Shown here: piece by piece, positions 1 through 8,859 of the stretch
How positions within the stretch are numbered: position 1 is the first letter of the stretch
Layout: every line of letters begins with the position of its first letter
Origin: Marinitenerispora sediminis
GTDB lineage: Bacteria; Actinomycetota; Actinomycetes; Streptosporangiales; Streptosporangiaceae
Assembly (NCBI RefSeq): GCF_003336425.1
Contig: NZ_QEIO01000042.1
Coordinates: 1-38,979 of the forward strand
Length of the DNA: 38,979 bases
Reading direction: 5' to 3'
The notes under the pieces: model-generated
Told to the model about the DNA's origin: nothing
What the model saw: the letters and a program-made list of their open reading frames with translations, nothing else
Database searches by the model: none
Position numbers and translations under genes: made by a program

Positions 1-2469
1 CACGCCCTCGCCGCCGCGATGCCGCCCGAGGCCCGGGCCGTCCCCGTGCCGGATCGCGCCCCGCCCGAGCTGCGGGCCGCGGCCCCGCTGCTGCGCGCGT
101 TCTGCGACGCGGTCGCCGACACCCTGCCGCGCCGCCCCGGGACCGACCGGCCCTTCGCGTCGGTCGAGCCCCGCCAGGTGCCGGCACTGCGGGAGTGGGC
201 GGCCGAGGCGGCGGCCGGCGCGGTCAGCGGCCCGCGCGTCTCCCTGCGGCTGGAGCTGCCCGGCGGCACCGACGCGCTCGCCGCGGACGGCGACGGGCCC
301 GAGTTCCGCGCCGTCGTCCAGGTGCACGGCGTCGCCGATCCGGCCCTGGTCATCGACGCCGAAGCACTGGCCGAGGGCATCGGTGCGGAGTTCGGCCCGC
401 AGCCCCGCATCGACACGATCCGCGCCGTCCGCCATGCCGCCGGGGTGTGGCCGCCCCTGGAGCGGCTGCTGCACCGCCCGCTGCCCGACGCCTGCGCGCT
501 GTCGGACGCCGAGGTCGCCGACCTGCTCGCGGGCGCCGCCGCACGGCTGGCGGCCGCCGGTGTCGACGTGCACTGGCCGCGCGACCTGGCCCCCGCGCTG
601 ACGGCCACGGCGACGCTCGGGGCGGACGGGCCGCCGCCCGCGGGCACCCGGGCCTTCCTCGGCGGCGCCGGCGACCTGCGGCTGGACTGGCGGATGGCCC
701 TGGACGGCACCCCGCTCACCGACGCTGAGGTGGACCGCCTCGCGGCGGCCCACCGCCCCGTGGTCCATCTGCGCGGCCGGTGGACGCTGGTCCCACCGGA
801 CCTGGCCGGACGGGCCCGCGACCGGCGCCCGCGCTCCCTCACCGGGCTGGCCGCGCTGGACGCCGCGCTCACCGGGACGGCGGAGGTCGCCGGGGAGCGC
901 GTCACCGTGGCTCCGAGCGGCTGGCTCGCGGAGCTGCGGGACCGGCTCGCCGACCCCGACGGCGGCCGGGAGCAGGTCGGACCGCCCGCCGGCCTGGCCG
1001 CCGACCTGCGCGGCTACCAGCTGCGCGGCCTGCGGTGGCTGGTCCGCATGACCTCGCTGGGGCTGGGCTGCTGCCTGGCCGACGACATGGGGCTCGGCAA
1101 GACCATCACGCTGATCGCCCTGCACCTGCACCAGCGCGCCGCGGGCACCGCCGGCGCCACCCTGGTGGTCTGCCCCGCCTCCCTGCTCGGCAACTGGCGG
1201 CGCGAGATCGAGCGGTTCGCCCCCGGCGTGGCGGTGCGGACCTACCACGGAGCCCGGCGCGACCTCGACGGCGTCACGGACGGGTTCGTGCTGACCACGT
1301 ACGGAACGATGCGGCGCGATGCCGCGCGGCTGGGCGCGCTCCGCTGGGGGCTGCTCGTCGCCGACGAGGCCCAGCACGTCAAGAACCCGGCGTCCGGAAC
1401 GGCGAGGGCGCTGCGCACGGTCGGCGCCGACGCCCGGGTCGCGCTCTCCGGGACCCCGATCGAGAACAACCTGTCGGAGCTGTGGGCCATCCTCGACTGG
1501 ACCACGCCCGGCCTGCTCGGCACCCTGCCGGCGTTCCGCGCCCGGTGGGCGGCCCCGATCGAGGCCGGCCGCGATCCGGTGGCCGCCGAGCGCCTGTCCC
1601 GGCTGGTCCGGCCGTTCCTGCTGCGCCGCCGCAAGACCGACCCCGGCGTCGCCCCGGAGCTGCCGCCCAAGACCGAGACCGACCGGCCGGTCACGCTGAC
1701 CCTGGAGCAGGCCGGGCTGTACGAGGCGGTGGTGCGCGACACCATGGAGCGGATCCGCACCGCCGACGGGATGGCGCGGCGCGGTCTCGTGTTCGGGCTG
1801 CTCACCGCGCTGAAGCAGATCTGCGACCACCCGGCCCAGTACCTGCGGGAGGACAGCGGCCGGCTGGCGGGCCGCTCCGGCAAGCTGGACCTGCTCGACG
1901 AGCTGCTGGACACCATCACCGCGGCCGGCGGCTCGGTGCTCGTCTTCACCCAGTATGTGGCGATGGCGAAGCTGCTGGAGCGGCACCTCACCGAGCGGGG
2001 GCTGCCGTGCCTGCTGCTGCACGGCGGCACCCCGGTACCGCGGCGCGACGAGCTCGTGCGCCGGTTCCAGGCCGGCGAGGCCCCCGTCCTGCTGCTGTCG
2101 CTGCGCGCCGCCGGCACCGGCCTCAACCTGACCCGCGCCGACCACGTCGTCCACTACGACCGGTGGTGGAACCCGGCCGTGGAGGACCAGGCCACCGACC
2201 GGGCGTACCGCATCGGGCAGACCCGGCCGGTGCAGGTGCACCGGCTGATCGCCGAGGGCACGGTCGAGGACCGGATCGCGGCGATGCTGGCCGGTAAGCG
2301 CGAGCTGGCCGACGCTGTGCTCCGCTCCGGTGAGGCGGCGCTCAGCGAGCTCTCCGACGCCGAACTGGCGGCGCTGGTGGAACTGCGCGCGGCCCCCGGC
2401 GAACCCGAACCCGAACCCGAACCCGACGACACCGAAGCACCATCCGCGACGGAAGGGGAGCAGCGATGA
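1..2469 (+). CDS. SNF2-family DEAD/DEAH helicase, 5' truncated
   Basis: ATP-dependent DNA translocase of the SNF2/Rad54 superfamily. The frame is open from the first base and the family normally has a longer N-terminal part, so the ATG at 19 is probably internal and the gene starts upstream of the window. Numbering from that ATG, the Walker A motif DDMGLGKT is near residue 355, the DEAQ box (ADEAQHVKNP) near 449, SGTPIENN follows, and the C-terminal helicase lobe holds GTGLNLTRADHV and the arginine-finger segment ATDRAYRIGQ near 727. The extreme C-terminus is an acidic Glu-Pro repeat. Its stop overlaps the start of the SWIM-domain gene by 4 nt (ATGA), so the two are translationally coupled; SNF2 plus SWIM pairs are common in actinomycetes. 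The role is probably DNA or nucleoprotein remodelling; the exact process is unknown. Confidence 0.93.
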   Translation, partial: HALAAAMPPEARAVPVPDRAPPELRAAAPLLRAFCDAVADTLPRRPGTDRPFASVEPRQVPALREWAAEAAAGAVSGPRVSLRLELPGGTDALAADGDGPEFRAVVQVHGVADPALVIDAEALAEGIGAEFGPQPRIDTIRAVRHAAGVWPPLERLLHRPLPDACALSDAEVADLLAGAAARLAAAGVDVHWPRDLAPALTATATLGADGPPPAGTRAFLGGAGDLRLDWRMALDGTPLTDAEVDRLAAAHRPVVHLRGRWTLVPPDLAGRARDRRPRSLTGLAALDAALTGTAEVAGERVTVAPSGWLAELRDRLADPDGGREQVGPPAGLAADLRGYQLRGLRWLVRMTSLGLGCCLADDMGLGKTITLIALHLHQRAAGTAGATLVVCPASLLGNWRREIERFAPGVAVRTYHGARRDLDGVTDGFVLTTYGTMRRDAARLGALRWGLLVADEAQHVKNPASGTARALRTVGADARVALSGTPIENNLSELWAILDWTTPGLLGTLPAFRARWAAPIEAGRDPVAAERLSRLVRPFLLRRRKTDPGVAPELPPKTETDRPVTLTLEQAGLYEAVVRDTMERIRTADGMARRGLVFGLLTALKQICDHPAQYLREDSGRLAGRSGKLDLLDELLDTITAAGGSVLVFTQYVAMAKLLERHLTERGLPCLLLHGGTPVPRRDELVRRFQAGEAPVLLLSLRAAGTGLNLTRADHVVHYDRWWNPAVEDQATDRAYRIGQTRPVQVHRLIAEGTVEDRIAAMLAGKRELADAVLRSGEAALSELSDAELAALVELRAAPGEPEPEPEPDDTEAPSATEGEQR
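2401..2424 (+). repeat. Four tandem GAACCC hexamers inside the helicase gene
   Basis: Four perfect copies of GAACCC encode the EPEPEPEP stretch of the acidic helicase tail. A simple in-frame hexamer repeat such as this can vary in copy number by slippage without breaking the frame. Confidence 0.9.
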
Positions 2470-3302
2470 CGGACCTGCGAGACGACCGGGTCCGCGGGTT
2501 CCCCGCGTTCCCCGCCGGCCGGCGCCGCAGCGGCCGGGCGCGCTCCTGGTGGGGCGACGCCTGGATCGCCGCGCTGGAGGAGACGGCGCTGGACCCGGCG
2601 CCGCTGGGGCGGGGCCGCCGCTACGCCACGAGCGGCCGCGTGGGCGCCATCACCGTCAGCCCGGGCCGGCTGGCCGCGGCGGTGCACGACGAGCACGGCG
2701 CCGAGTACCGGACGGTCGTGGCGGTCGCGGAGCTGTCGGACACCGACTGGCACCGGTTCCTGGACGAGGTGGCGGCGCGGGCCGGGCACGTCGCGGCGCT
2801 GCTGGAACGGGACATGCCGCACGACCTCGTGGCGGCCGCGGCCGACGCGGGCGTGCCGCTGCTCCCGGCGGTGGGCGACCTCGATCCGGAGTGCGACTGC
2901 CCGGAGTGGGACCTGCCGTGCCGGCACGCAGCCGCGCTGTGCTACCAGGCCGCGCGGCTGCTCGACGAGGACCCCTTCGTGCTGCTCCTGCTGCGGGGGC
3001 GCGGCGAGCGGGAACTCCTGGCGGAACTGGAGCGCCGCGGCGCCGGCGTCGAACGCTCGGGACCGGCGGTGCGACCGGTGCGGGCGGCCCCCGCCGCGGG
3101 GGAGGGGGAGCCGGCCCGCCTCGCCTATGCCCGTGCGCTCCCGCCGCTCCCCGCACCGTTGACCGGATCGCCGCCGGCCCGCCGTCCGCTCGCGGTGCCG
3201 GAAGCGCCCGGGGTGGACCCGGCGGACCTGGACCGGCTGGCGGCCGACGCGGCCGCACGCGCCCGCGACCTGCTGGCGGCGGCGGAAGTGGCGGGACAGT
3301 AG
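2466..3302 (+). CDS. SWIM zinc-finger protein
   Basis: A 278-residue protein with a SWIM zinc finger at about residues 142-158, visible as CDC, six residues, then CRH (CxC-x6-CxH). SWIM domains bind zinc and are thought to contact DNA or protein. The ATG overlaps the TGA of the SNF2 helicase gene, and GGAAGGGGAGCAGCG just upstream supplies the ribosome binding site. The N-terminal part (RSWWGDAW, then an RxGRVGAITV-like strand) matches the usual actinobacterial SWIM partner of SNF2 helicases. The C-terminal third is Pro/Ala/Arg-rich and probably disordered. It is likely the DNA- or partner-recognition subunit of the helicase. Confidence 0.88.
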   Translation: MTDLRDDRVRGFPAFPAGRRRSGRARSWWGDAWIAALEETALDPAPLGRGRRYATSGRVGAITVSPGRLAAAVHDEHGAEYRTVVAVAELSDTDWHRFLDEVAARAGHVAALLERDMPHDLVAAAADAGVPLLPAVGDLDPECDCPEWDLPCRHAAALCYQAARLLDEDPFVLLLLRGRGERELLAELERRGAGVERSGPAVRPVRAAPAAGEGEPARLAYARALPPLPAPLTGSPPARRPLAVPEAPGVDPADLDRLAADAAARARDLLAAAEVAGQ

Positions 3303-4022
3303 TCGCGGGCGGCCGGGAACCGCCGGCGGCGGCGCCCGCGCGTCAACGACCGTCCGCGGCGCGGGCGCGGTCGTCGAGGCGCGCGCTGACCGTGACGCGG
3401 CCCCGGCCGCCGGCCCGGGCCACCGCGTGCCCGGCGCGGTCGGCTCCGTCCAGGTGCGGTGAGATGGGACCGCCCTGCCCGGTGACGTCGCGCCACCACC
3501 TCGTGCGCTCTTGCGCTCGGGCAGGCTGACGCTGATCGTGACGGTGTCCCCGGCGCGCCGGTCGGCGGCCGGCGTGCTGACGGTACGCCCCGAGCACCGT
3601 CCCGCGGAGGTGACCACCGTGGGGTGCCGGCTCCCCAGCCGCCCCCATCGGGGAGAGCAGCGCATCCCGACCGCGCAGGTGGTGACCGCGTCCGCGAGGC
3701 GCCTGGGAAGTGCTCCCCTGTACCGCATCCGGCCTCCAGTCGCCGGCAGCAGGCGGGAAAGCGGGCACGGCGCCGCCCGGTGGGCTCCGCCGGCCTGGGG
3801 GGCGTCCTGCCGCGTGCCGACAGTAGCGCCGGCGGCGCGGCGCGTGGTCCGTACGGGCCCGAAGCGGGAGATATAGGGGCGGCGGGCTCCTCGGCGGCCC
3901 CCACCGCGTGGGGACTCCGCCGGCCCGGCGGTCCGCACGCCCGGTGCGGCCGTCGGACATGGCGCGAACTGTGGGCTGCGTGTCGTTGACGCCATGACTG
4001 GCACGCGGGGAGCCTGAAAGAC
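3303..4022. other. 720-nt gap with no supportable gene
   Basis: Several long frames are open here on both strands, but their translations are Arg/Pro/Ala-rich, share no family motif I recognise and lack good ribosome binding sites. A TTGACG hexamer at 3984-3989 could be the -35 of the downstream regulator gene, but no convincing -10 follows. The stretch may be decayed coding DNA. Confidence 0.5.
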
Positions 4023-4988
4023 ATGCGCCGCATCGTCTTCGTGGTCTACGAGGGGCTCCAGCCGATCGACCTGGTCGGGCCGCACGAGGTGTTCCACCAC
4101 GCGCATCGGCTCGTGGGCGGGTACGACTGCCGGGTCGTGGCGCCCCGGGCGGGCCCGGTCCGGGCGCACAGCGGGCTGCCCGTCCACGCCGCCCACGGCA
4201 TCGGCGACCTCGCGCCGACGGGGATCGACACGGTGGTCGTCGCCGGCGGGCGCGGCGTGGACGAGGCCCGCCGCGACCGGGCGCTGGTGGAGTGGATCGC
4301 GGCGGCCGGGTCGGCCGCCCGGCGCGTGACGTCGGTGTGCAGCGGCGCGTTCCTCCTCGCGGCGGCGGGGCTCCTGGAGGGGCGCCGGGTCACCACGCAC
4401 TGGCGGCGGGAGGAGCAGCTGGCGCGGGAGCACCCCGGACTCACCGTCGAATGCGACCCGGTCTTCATCCGGGACGGGCGCGTGTGGACGTCGGCGGGCG
4501 TGACCGCCGGCATGGACCTGGCCCTCGCCCTGGTGGAGGACGACCACGGCCGTAAGGTCGCGCACGCGGTGGCCCAGGAGTTGGTGATGTTCCTGCGGCG
4601 CCCCGGCGGCCAGTCGCAGTTCAGCGTGCCCCTGTGGTCCCGGCAGCCGGCCACCGACCCGGTCCGGGCCGCCGTGGCGGCCGTGCACGCCGATCCCGGA
4701 GCCCGGCACGCCATCGGCGACCTCGCCGGCGTGGCCGGGCTGAGCACCCGGCACCTGCAGCGCCGGTTCACCGCCGAGTTGGGCACCCCGCCCGCGGCCT
4801 ACGTCGAACGGGTCCGCGTCGAGGCGGCGCGCCGCGCCCTGGTGGAGGGCGACGAGCCGGTCGAGGCGCTGGCACGGCGGCTCGGCTTCGGCACCGCCGA
4901 GACACTGCGGCGGACGTTCCACCGCCGGCTCGGGGTCGCGCCGACCGACTACCGCGACCGTTTCCGAGAAGTGAGGGAGACCCCATGA
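4023..4988 (+). CDS. GlxA-type regulator (DJ-1/PfpI domain plus AraC HTH)
   Basis: A 321-residue transcription factor of the GlxA/FtrA architecture. Residues about 1-190 form a DJ-1/PfpI domain with the nucleophile elbow SVCSGAFLLAAAGLL and the TTHW motif. Residues about 215-320 form an AraC-type double helix-turn-helix (LAGVAGLSTRHLQRRF, then ARRLGFGTAETLRRTFHRRLG). In this family the DJ-1-like domain serves as sensor and is usually not catalytic, although the Cys is kept here. The start follows GGGGAGCCTGAAAGAC, a moderate ribosome binding site. The stop overlaps the ATG of the next gene by 4 nt, so the DJ-1 enzyme downstream is both a coupled partner and a probable regulatory target. Confidence 0.92.
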   Translation: MRRIVFVVYEGLQPIDLVGPHEVFHHAHRLVGGYDCRVVAPRAGPVRAHSGLPVHAAHGIGDLAPTGIDTVVVAGGRGVDEARRDRALVEWIAAAGSAARRVTSVCSGAFLLAAAGLLEGRRVTTHWRREEQLAREHPGLTVECDPVFIRDGRVWTSAGVTAGMDLALALVEDDHGRKVAHAVAQELVMFLRRPGGQSQFSVPLWSRQPATDPVRAAVAAVHADPGARHAIGDLAGVAGLSTRHLQRRFTAELGTPPAAYVERVRVEAARRALVEGDEPVEALARRLGFGTAETLRRTFHRRLGVAPTDYRDRFREVRETP

Positions 4989-5587
4989 CCACCTACGGCA
5001 TCCTCGTCTTCGAGCAGGCGGAGGAGCTGGACTTCGCTGGCCCGTGGGAGGTGTTCACGACCTCGGCCATGCTGCGCGGCGGCGCCGACACCGCCGTCCT
5101 CGTCGCCGAGCGGCCCGGACCGGTCCGCTGCGGCAAGGGGATGCGGGTGCTGCCCGACCGCACTCTGGACGACCACCCGCCGCTGGACGTGCTGCTGGTC
5201 CCCGGCGGCCGGGGCGCGCGCGAGCGCGAGCGGTTCAACCCCGTGGTCACGGGGTGGATCGCGGAGGTCGCCGCGACGGCCGGGTGGGTGGCCAGCGTGT
5301 GTACCGGCGCGGCCCTGCTGCACGCGGCCGGGCCGGGGCGCGGTCGCCGCCTGGCCACGCACTGGTCCTGGGAGGACGAGCTGGAGTCCGAGGGCGACGT
5401 CACGGTCGTGCGGGACGCCCGCTACGTGGTGGACGGCAACGTGGTCAGCAGCCAGGGGGTCTCCGCCGGGATCGACATGGCGCTGTGGCTGGTCGGACGG
5501 CTCCACGGCCGCGACCACGCCCGGCAGGTGCGCCGCCACATCCAGTACGAGCCGGCGCCGCCCTACCTCGCGGACGAGCCCGCCTGA
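4985..5587 (+). CDS. DJ-1/PfpI family protein, isonitrile hydratase-like
   Basis: A 200-residue single-domain DJ-1/PfpI protein. The nucleophile elbow SVCTGAALLHAAG and the LATHWSWEDEL segment resemble the isonitrile hydratase (InhA) branch more than the Hsp31 chaperone branch. The frame is open further upstream, but the ATG at 4985 is preceded by a GTGAGGGAGA ribosome binding site and overlaps the stop of the upstream regulator gene, so it is the right start. Known relatives hydrate isonitriles to N-formyl amines or act as glyoxalase/deglycase enzymes; the substrate cannot be told from sequence. Pairing with a regulator that carries a paralogous domain suggests both see related small molecules. 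Confidence 0.88.
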   Translation: MTTYGILVFEQAEELDFAGPWEVFTTSAMLRGGADTAVLVAERPGPVRCGKGMRVLPDRTLDDHPPLDVLLVPGGRGARERERFNPVVTGWIAEVAATAGWVASVCTGAALLHAAGPGRGRRLATHWSWEDELESEGDVTVVRDARYVVDGNVVSSQGVSAGIDMALWLVGRLHGRDHARQVRRHIQYEPAPPYLADEPA

Positions 5588-5901
5588 CACCGCGGGCCCC
5601 GGCGCGGAGGGCCGCCTGTGGACCGCAGCGCCCCGCATCGCGCAGGCGGAGTGCGAGGAGCCAGGCGCGCAACGGCTCACCGGCGGGGCGCCGGCGGCTC
5701 CACCCGCTGGTGCGGGGGCCGCCGGCGGGACGGTCGGCTTCGGGACTGTCCGGAGGGCGCGGCCGCCCTCTCAGAGGCCGGCCGCGCCGGGACCGCGGTG
5801 CGTCTCCCCGGGCGGGGCGGCAGCCGGCGCCCGGACCAGCTCTGTGCGGGCGCCGTCCGCGCCGCGCCGTCCGCGCGGCCCCCGCCGGGGCTCGGGCCGG
5901 G
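5588..5901. other. Convergent intergenic region without a gene
   Basis: This 314-nt stretch lies between the 3' ends of the DJ-1 gene and the M20 peptidase gene. It is GC-rich with small inverted repeats but no strong single hairpin; it presumably holds termination signals for both strands. I see no supportable coding sequence. Confidence 0.5.
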
Positions 5902-7071
5902 TCAGGCGGCGAGCCGGGCCAGCAGTCCTGCCACCAGCGCGATCTGGTGCGGGGTGCCGCTGATCCGGACGTGCTCGTCGCGGGAGTGCGGCCCGGCGCC
6001 CACCGCGCCGAGGCCGTCCAGGACGGGGCGGCCGAGCGCGGCGACGAGGTTGCCGTCGCTGGCGCCGCCCACCGCGACGTCACCGAGGTCGGCCCCCAGG
6101 TCCGCGGCGGCCTCCCGGGCCAGGGCCAGCAGGCGCTCGCTGCCGGGGTTGGGGTTGAGGGGCGGCCGGTTCCAGCCGCCGTCGATCTCCACCTTGACCC
6201 GCGGATCGCTGGGGGCGAGGGCGGCCAGTCCGGCGTCGACGCGCGGCATCTCCGCCGGGTCCTGCACGCGGACGTCCACCTGGCACCAGGCGCGGCCGGC
6301 GACGACGTTGCGGGCGGTGCCGCCCGCGATCACGCCGACGTTCACCGTGGTGCCGCGCTCCGGCGCGGCGAGGGCGGTGAGGGCCGGGACCAGTTCGGCC
6401 AGCGCGTGGACCGCGCTGGCGCCGGCCGCCGGGTCGAGGCCGGCGTGCGACTCGACGCCGTGCGCGGTGACGTCGAACAGCCCCATGCCCTTGCGGCGGG
6501 TCTTGAGCATGCCGTCGCGGCTGGGCTCCAGGATGAGCGTGGCGGCGACGTCCGCGCTGGCCCGCTCGATGTGCGGCCGGGACGCCGGGCTGCCGATCTC
6601 CTCGTCGCCGTTGAGCAGCAGCCGTACCCCCGGGTGCGCGATGCCGAGCTCCCGCAGGGCACGCAGCGCCCAGACGCCCTGCACGAGCCCGGCCTTCATG
6701 TCGAAGCAGCCGGGACCGGTGAAGTGGTCGCCGTCGATCCGCACCGGCCAGTCGGCGAGGGTGCCGCGCGGCCACACCGTGTCGTAGTGGCAGACCAGCA
6801 GCACGGTCGGGCCGGCGCCGCCCGCCGCCCCTGGGTAGGTCAGCTCCAGCACGTCGCCGTGCTCGCCGCCGGAGTGGCGCAGCCGGGCGGCGGCCGGGCC
6901 GAGGCGGTCCGCCAGCCACAGCTCGATGCCGTCCAGTCCGGCGTCCAGCAGCGCCTTGTCGTCGCTCGGCGTCTCCAGTTCCACCAGGTGGCGCAGGTCC
7001 GCCAGCACCTCCGGCAGGTCGCGCCGGGCCAACTCGGCCAGCCGTGCCGCCATGTCGTTCGGTTCCGTCAC
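5902..7071 (-). CDS. M20 metallopeptidase, carboxypeptidase G2-like
   Basis: A 389-residue cytoplasmic zinc peptidase of the M20A (CPG2/ArgE/DapE) family. Visible metal and catalytic residues are HYDT (His95, Asp97), GPGCFDMKAG (bridging Asp124), GDEE (catalytic Glu157, metal Glu158), EPSRDG and a late GPHSRDEH. This arrangement resembles glutamate carboxypeptidases that remove C-terminal glutamate from folates or p-aminobenzoyl-glutamate. The start is GTG at 7071 with GGAG four bases upstream. It is the second gene of an operon behind the AbgT-family transporter, 69 nt apart with a strong hairpin between. No signal peptide is seen, which fits cleavage after import. Exact substrate specificity is inferred. 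Confidence 0.92.
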   Translation of the reverse strand: MTEPNDMAARLAELARRDLPEVLADLRHLVELETPSDDKALLDAGLDGIELWLADRLGPAAARLRHSGGEHGDVLELTYPGAAGGAGPTVLLVCHYDTVWPRGTLADWPVRIDGDHFTGPGCFDMKAGLVQGVWALRALRELGIAHPGVRLLLNGDEEIGSPASRPHIERASADVAATLILEPSRDGMLKTRRKGMGLFDVTAHGVESHAGLDPAAGASAVHALAELVPALTALAAPERGTTVNVGVIAGGTARNVVAGRAWCQVDVRVQDPAEMPRVDAGLAALAPSDPRVKVEIDGGWNRPPLNPNPGSERLLALAREAAADLGADLGDVAVGGASDGNLVAALGRPVLDGLGAVGAGPHSRDEHVRISGTPHQIALVAGLLARLAA

Positions 7072-7109
7072 TCGTCTCCGCCTCTCTGCTCCGCCGCGGG
7101 TTGTCGTCG

Positions 7110-7137
7110 GCGCCGCCCGCCGCGGGGCGGGCGGCGC
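7110..7137 (-). promoter_or_regulatory. Intercistronic 12-bp hairpin between transporter and peptidase genes
   Basis: Perfect 12-bp arms (7110-7121 and 7126-7137) enclose a GCGG loop, starting three bases after the transporter stop on the minus strand. There is no U-run. It could reduce readthrough into the peptidase gene or protect the 3' end of the transporter mRNA. Confidence 0.65.
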
Positions 7138-7140
7138 GGG

Positions 7141-8688
7141 TCAGCGCACCGGCACCCCCGGACCGAGCGGGATGCCGAGGGCCCACCAGGCGAGGAAGAA
7201 GAGCGTCCAGGCCACCAGCATCGCGACGGAGAGCGGGAGGGTCAGCGACATCAGCGTGCCGATGCCGGCGTCCTTGCGGTAGCGCTGGAGGAACCCGAGG
7301 GCCATCACGAAGTAGGGGCTCATCGGGCTGATGACGTTGGTGGTGGAGTCGGCGATGCGGTAGAGGGCCTGGGTGGTCTCGGGGGCGATGCCGAGCAGCA
7401 TGAACATCGGCACGAAGATCGGCCCGACGAGCGTCCACATGGCGGAGCCGCTGGTGATGAGCAGGTTCATCACCGCCACCACGGCGAGGAACCCGAGGAA
7501 CAGCACGACCGGGTGGACCCCGGCGGACCCCAGCACGTCGGCGCCGCGGATGGCCATGACCTCGCCCAGGCCCGTCCACTTGAAGTAGGCGAGGAACTGG
7601 GAGGCCGCGAAGAACAGCACGATCACCGGGGCGAGGTCGCGGACGCCGGTCGCCATCGCGGGCGGGATGTCGCGCAGGGCGGGGATGGTGCCGACCGCGC
7701 GGCCGTAGACGGCCCCGGTGAGGAGGAACAGGATGCCCAGGACGTAGGCGACGCCGGTGATGACGGGGGAGCTCAGGACCGTGCCGTCCTCGCCCCGGAA
7801 CGGCGAGCCGGAGGGGACGAGCGCCGCGGCGAGGACCGCCGCGGCGGCGAGCAGCACGAGGCCGGCGTTGCGCAGGCCGCGGCGTTCGGCGGCGGACAGG
7901 GCCATGTCGCCGAGTTCGGCGTCGGCCCCCTCGCCGTCCACCTCCATGCCGGCGGTGCGCCGGGAGAGCACGAACTCGGTGATCACCGTGATGACGGCGG
8001 CGAGGAAGACCGTGGAAGCCGCGGAGAAGAAGTAGTTGGACAGCGGGGTGACCACGTAATCGGGGTCGATGAGGTGCGCCGCGCTGGTGGTCAGTCCGGC
8101 CAGGATGGCGTCGGTCGGGGTGATGAGCAGCGAGGCGTCGTATCCCGCGGAGATCGAGGTGAAGGCGACGACCAGGCCGAGGATGGGGCTGCGGCCGGCG
8201 GCCTTGAAGACGAGGGCGCCCAGCGGGATCAGCACCACGTAGGCGGCGTCGGAGGCGACGCTGCCGGTCACGCCGGTGAGGGCGAGGACGAAGGTCAGCC
8301 AGGACGCCGGGACGCGGGTGACGCTCCCGCGCAGCAGGGCGTTGAGCAGCCCGCTGCGCTCGGCGACCGAGACGCCCAGCATGACGGCGATGATGAGGGC
8401 GAGCGGCGGGAAGGTCGCGAAGTTCGTGATGGCGTCGCCGACGATCGTCTGCAGGCCCTCGGCGGAGAGCAGGCTGCGGACCCCGATGCGCTCGCCGTCG
8501 GCGGGGGAGACGGCGTACACGCCCAGCGCGCTGAGCAGGACGCTGAGCGCGATGACGATGCCGGCCATGATGGTGAACAGCCAGAACGGATGGGGCAACT
8601 TGTTGCCGACCCGCTCGATGGCGTTGAGACCGCCGAGGAGGAGCGCCATCGAGCGCTTGGGGCGGGCGGATTCGCGCGTGGTCACCAC
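7141..8688 (-). CDS. AbgT-family transporter
   Basis: A 515-residue polytopic inner-membrane protein with about 12 hydrophobic segments. It matches the AbgT family by its N-terminal GLNAIERVGNKLPHPFWLF, by VTGSVASDAAYVVLIPLGA, by SAGYDASLLITPTDAILAG, and by the late DSTTNVISPMSPYFVMAL. Family members import p-aminobenzoyl-glutamate (Escherichia coli AbgT) or export sulfonamides (MtrF, YdaH). The adjoining M20 carboxypeptidase favours import followed by hydrolysis. Two in-frame GTG codons open the gene; AAGGAG is better spaced for the second (8685) than for 8688. A divergent Lrp-type regulator lies 170 nt away. The name is firm at family level; direction and substrate are inferred. Confidence 0.93.
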   Translation of the reverse strand: MVTTRESARPKRSMALLLGGLNAIERVGNKLPHPFWLFTIMAGIVIALSVLLSALGVYAVSPADGERIGVRSLLSAEGLQTIVGDAITNFATFPPLALIIAVMLGVSVAERSGLLNALLRGSVTRVPASWLTFVLALTGVTGSVASDAAYVVLIPLGALVFKAAGRSPILGLVVAFTSISAGYDASLLITPTDAILAGLTTSAAHLIDPDYVVTPLSNYFFSAASTVFLAAVITVITEFVLSRRTAGMEVDGEGADAELGDMALSAAERRGLRNAGLVLLAAAAVLAAALVPSGSPFRGEDGTVLSSPVITGVAYVLGILFLLTGAVYGRAVGTIPALRDIPPAMATGVRDLAPVIVLFFAASQFLAYFKWTGLGEVMAIRGADVLGSAGVHPVVLFLGFLAVVAVMNLLITSGSAMWTLVGPIFVPMFMLLGIAPETTQALYRIADSTTNVISPMSPYFVMALGFLQRYRKDAGIGTLMSLTLPLSVAMLVAWTLFFLAWWALGIPLGPGVPVR

Positions 8689-8765
8689 GGCTCCTTGCTG
8701 CTACCGGTCACTGGATTCCTCGAGAACACCGCGCGGCTGCCTCCGTGAGCTGCCCGGTCGTACGA

Positions 8766-8796
8766 ATTTCCGGGATGACGACGGTTATTGTCAATA
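8766..8796 (-). promoter_or_regulatory. Probable transporter promoter with overlapping TATTG-T-CAATA operator
   Basis: On the minus strand a perfect TTGACA (8794-8789) is followed after 17-18 nt by a weak -10 (GGAAAT or GAAATT, around 8771-8765). An 11-bp inverted repeat, TATTG-T-CAATA at 8786-8796, covers the -35. This AT-rich palindrome is out of character with the surroundings and is a reasonable Lrp/AsnC operator. Promoter strength and the binding protein are inferences. Confidence 0.5.
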
Positions 8797-8847
8797 CCAA
8801 TGCCGGGAATGACGCAAGTATTCACATGGAAACGCGTTTGTAATGAC

Positions 8848-8853
8848 TATGCT
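8848..8853 (+). promoter_or_regulatory. -10 box for a leaderless Lrp gene
   Basis: TATGCT ends 6 nt before the GTG at 8860. With transcription starting 6-7 nt after the -10, the mRNA would begin at or next to the start codon. There is no Shine-Dalgarno sequence, which agrees with leaderless translation. Confidence 0.5.
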
Positions 8854-8859
8854 CTCAAC

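Noticed and set aside
2401-2424. Hexamer array considered as a CRISPR or regulatory repeat
   Set aside because: It is inside the helicase frame, encodes EP repeats and has no spacers.
3343-3960. 205-codon minus-strand frame in the 720-nt gap
   Set aside because: Arg/Gly/Pro-biased composition without motif or start signal; likely random open frame in GC-rich DNA.
2154-4922. A 922-codon minus-strand frame
   Set aside because: Antisense shadow over the SNF2, SWIM and GlxA genes; low complexity and no motif.
5044-8748. A 1,234-codon plus-strand frame across the transporter and peptidase genes
   Set aside because: It is the GC-rich shadow of the minus-strand genes: Arg/Gly/Asp-rich, no start signal and no family motif, while the opposite strand has clear AbgT and M20 motifs.
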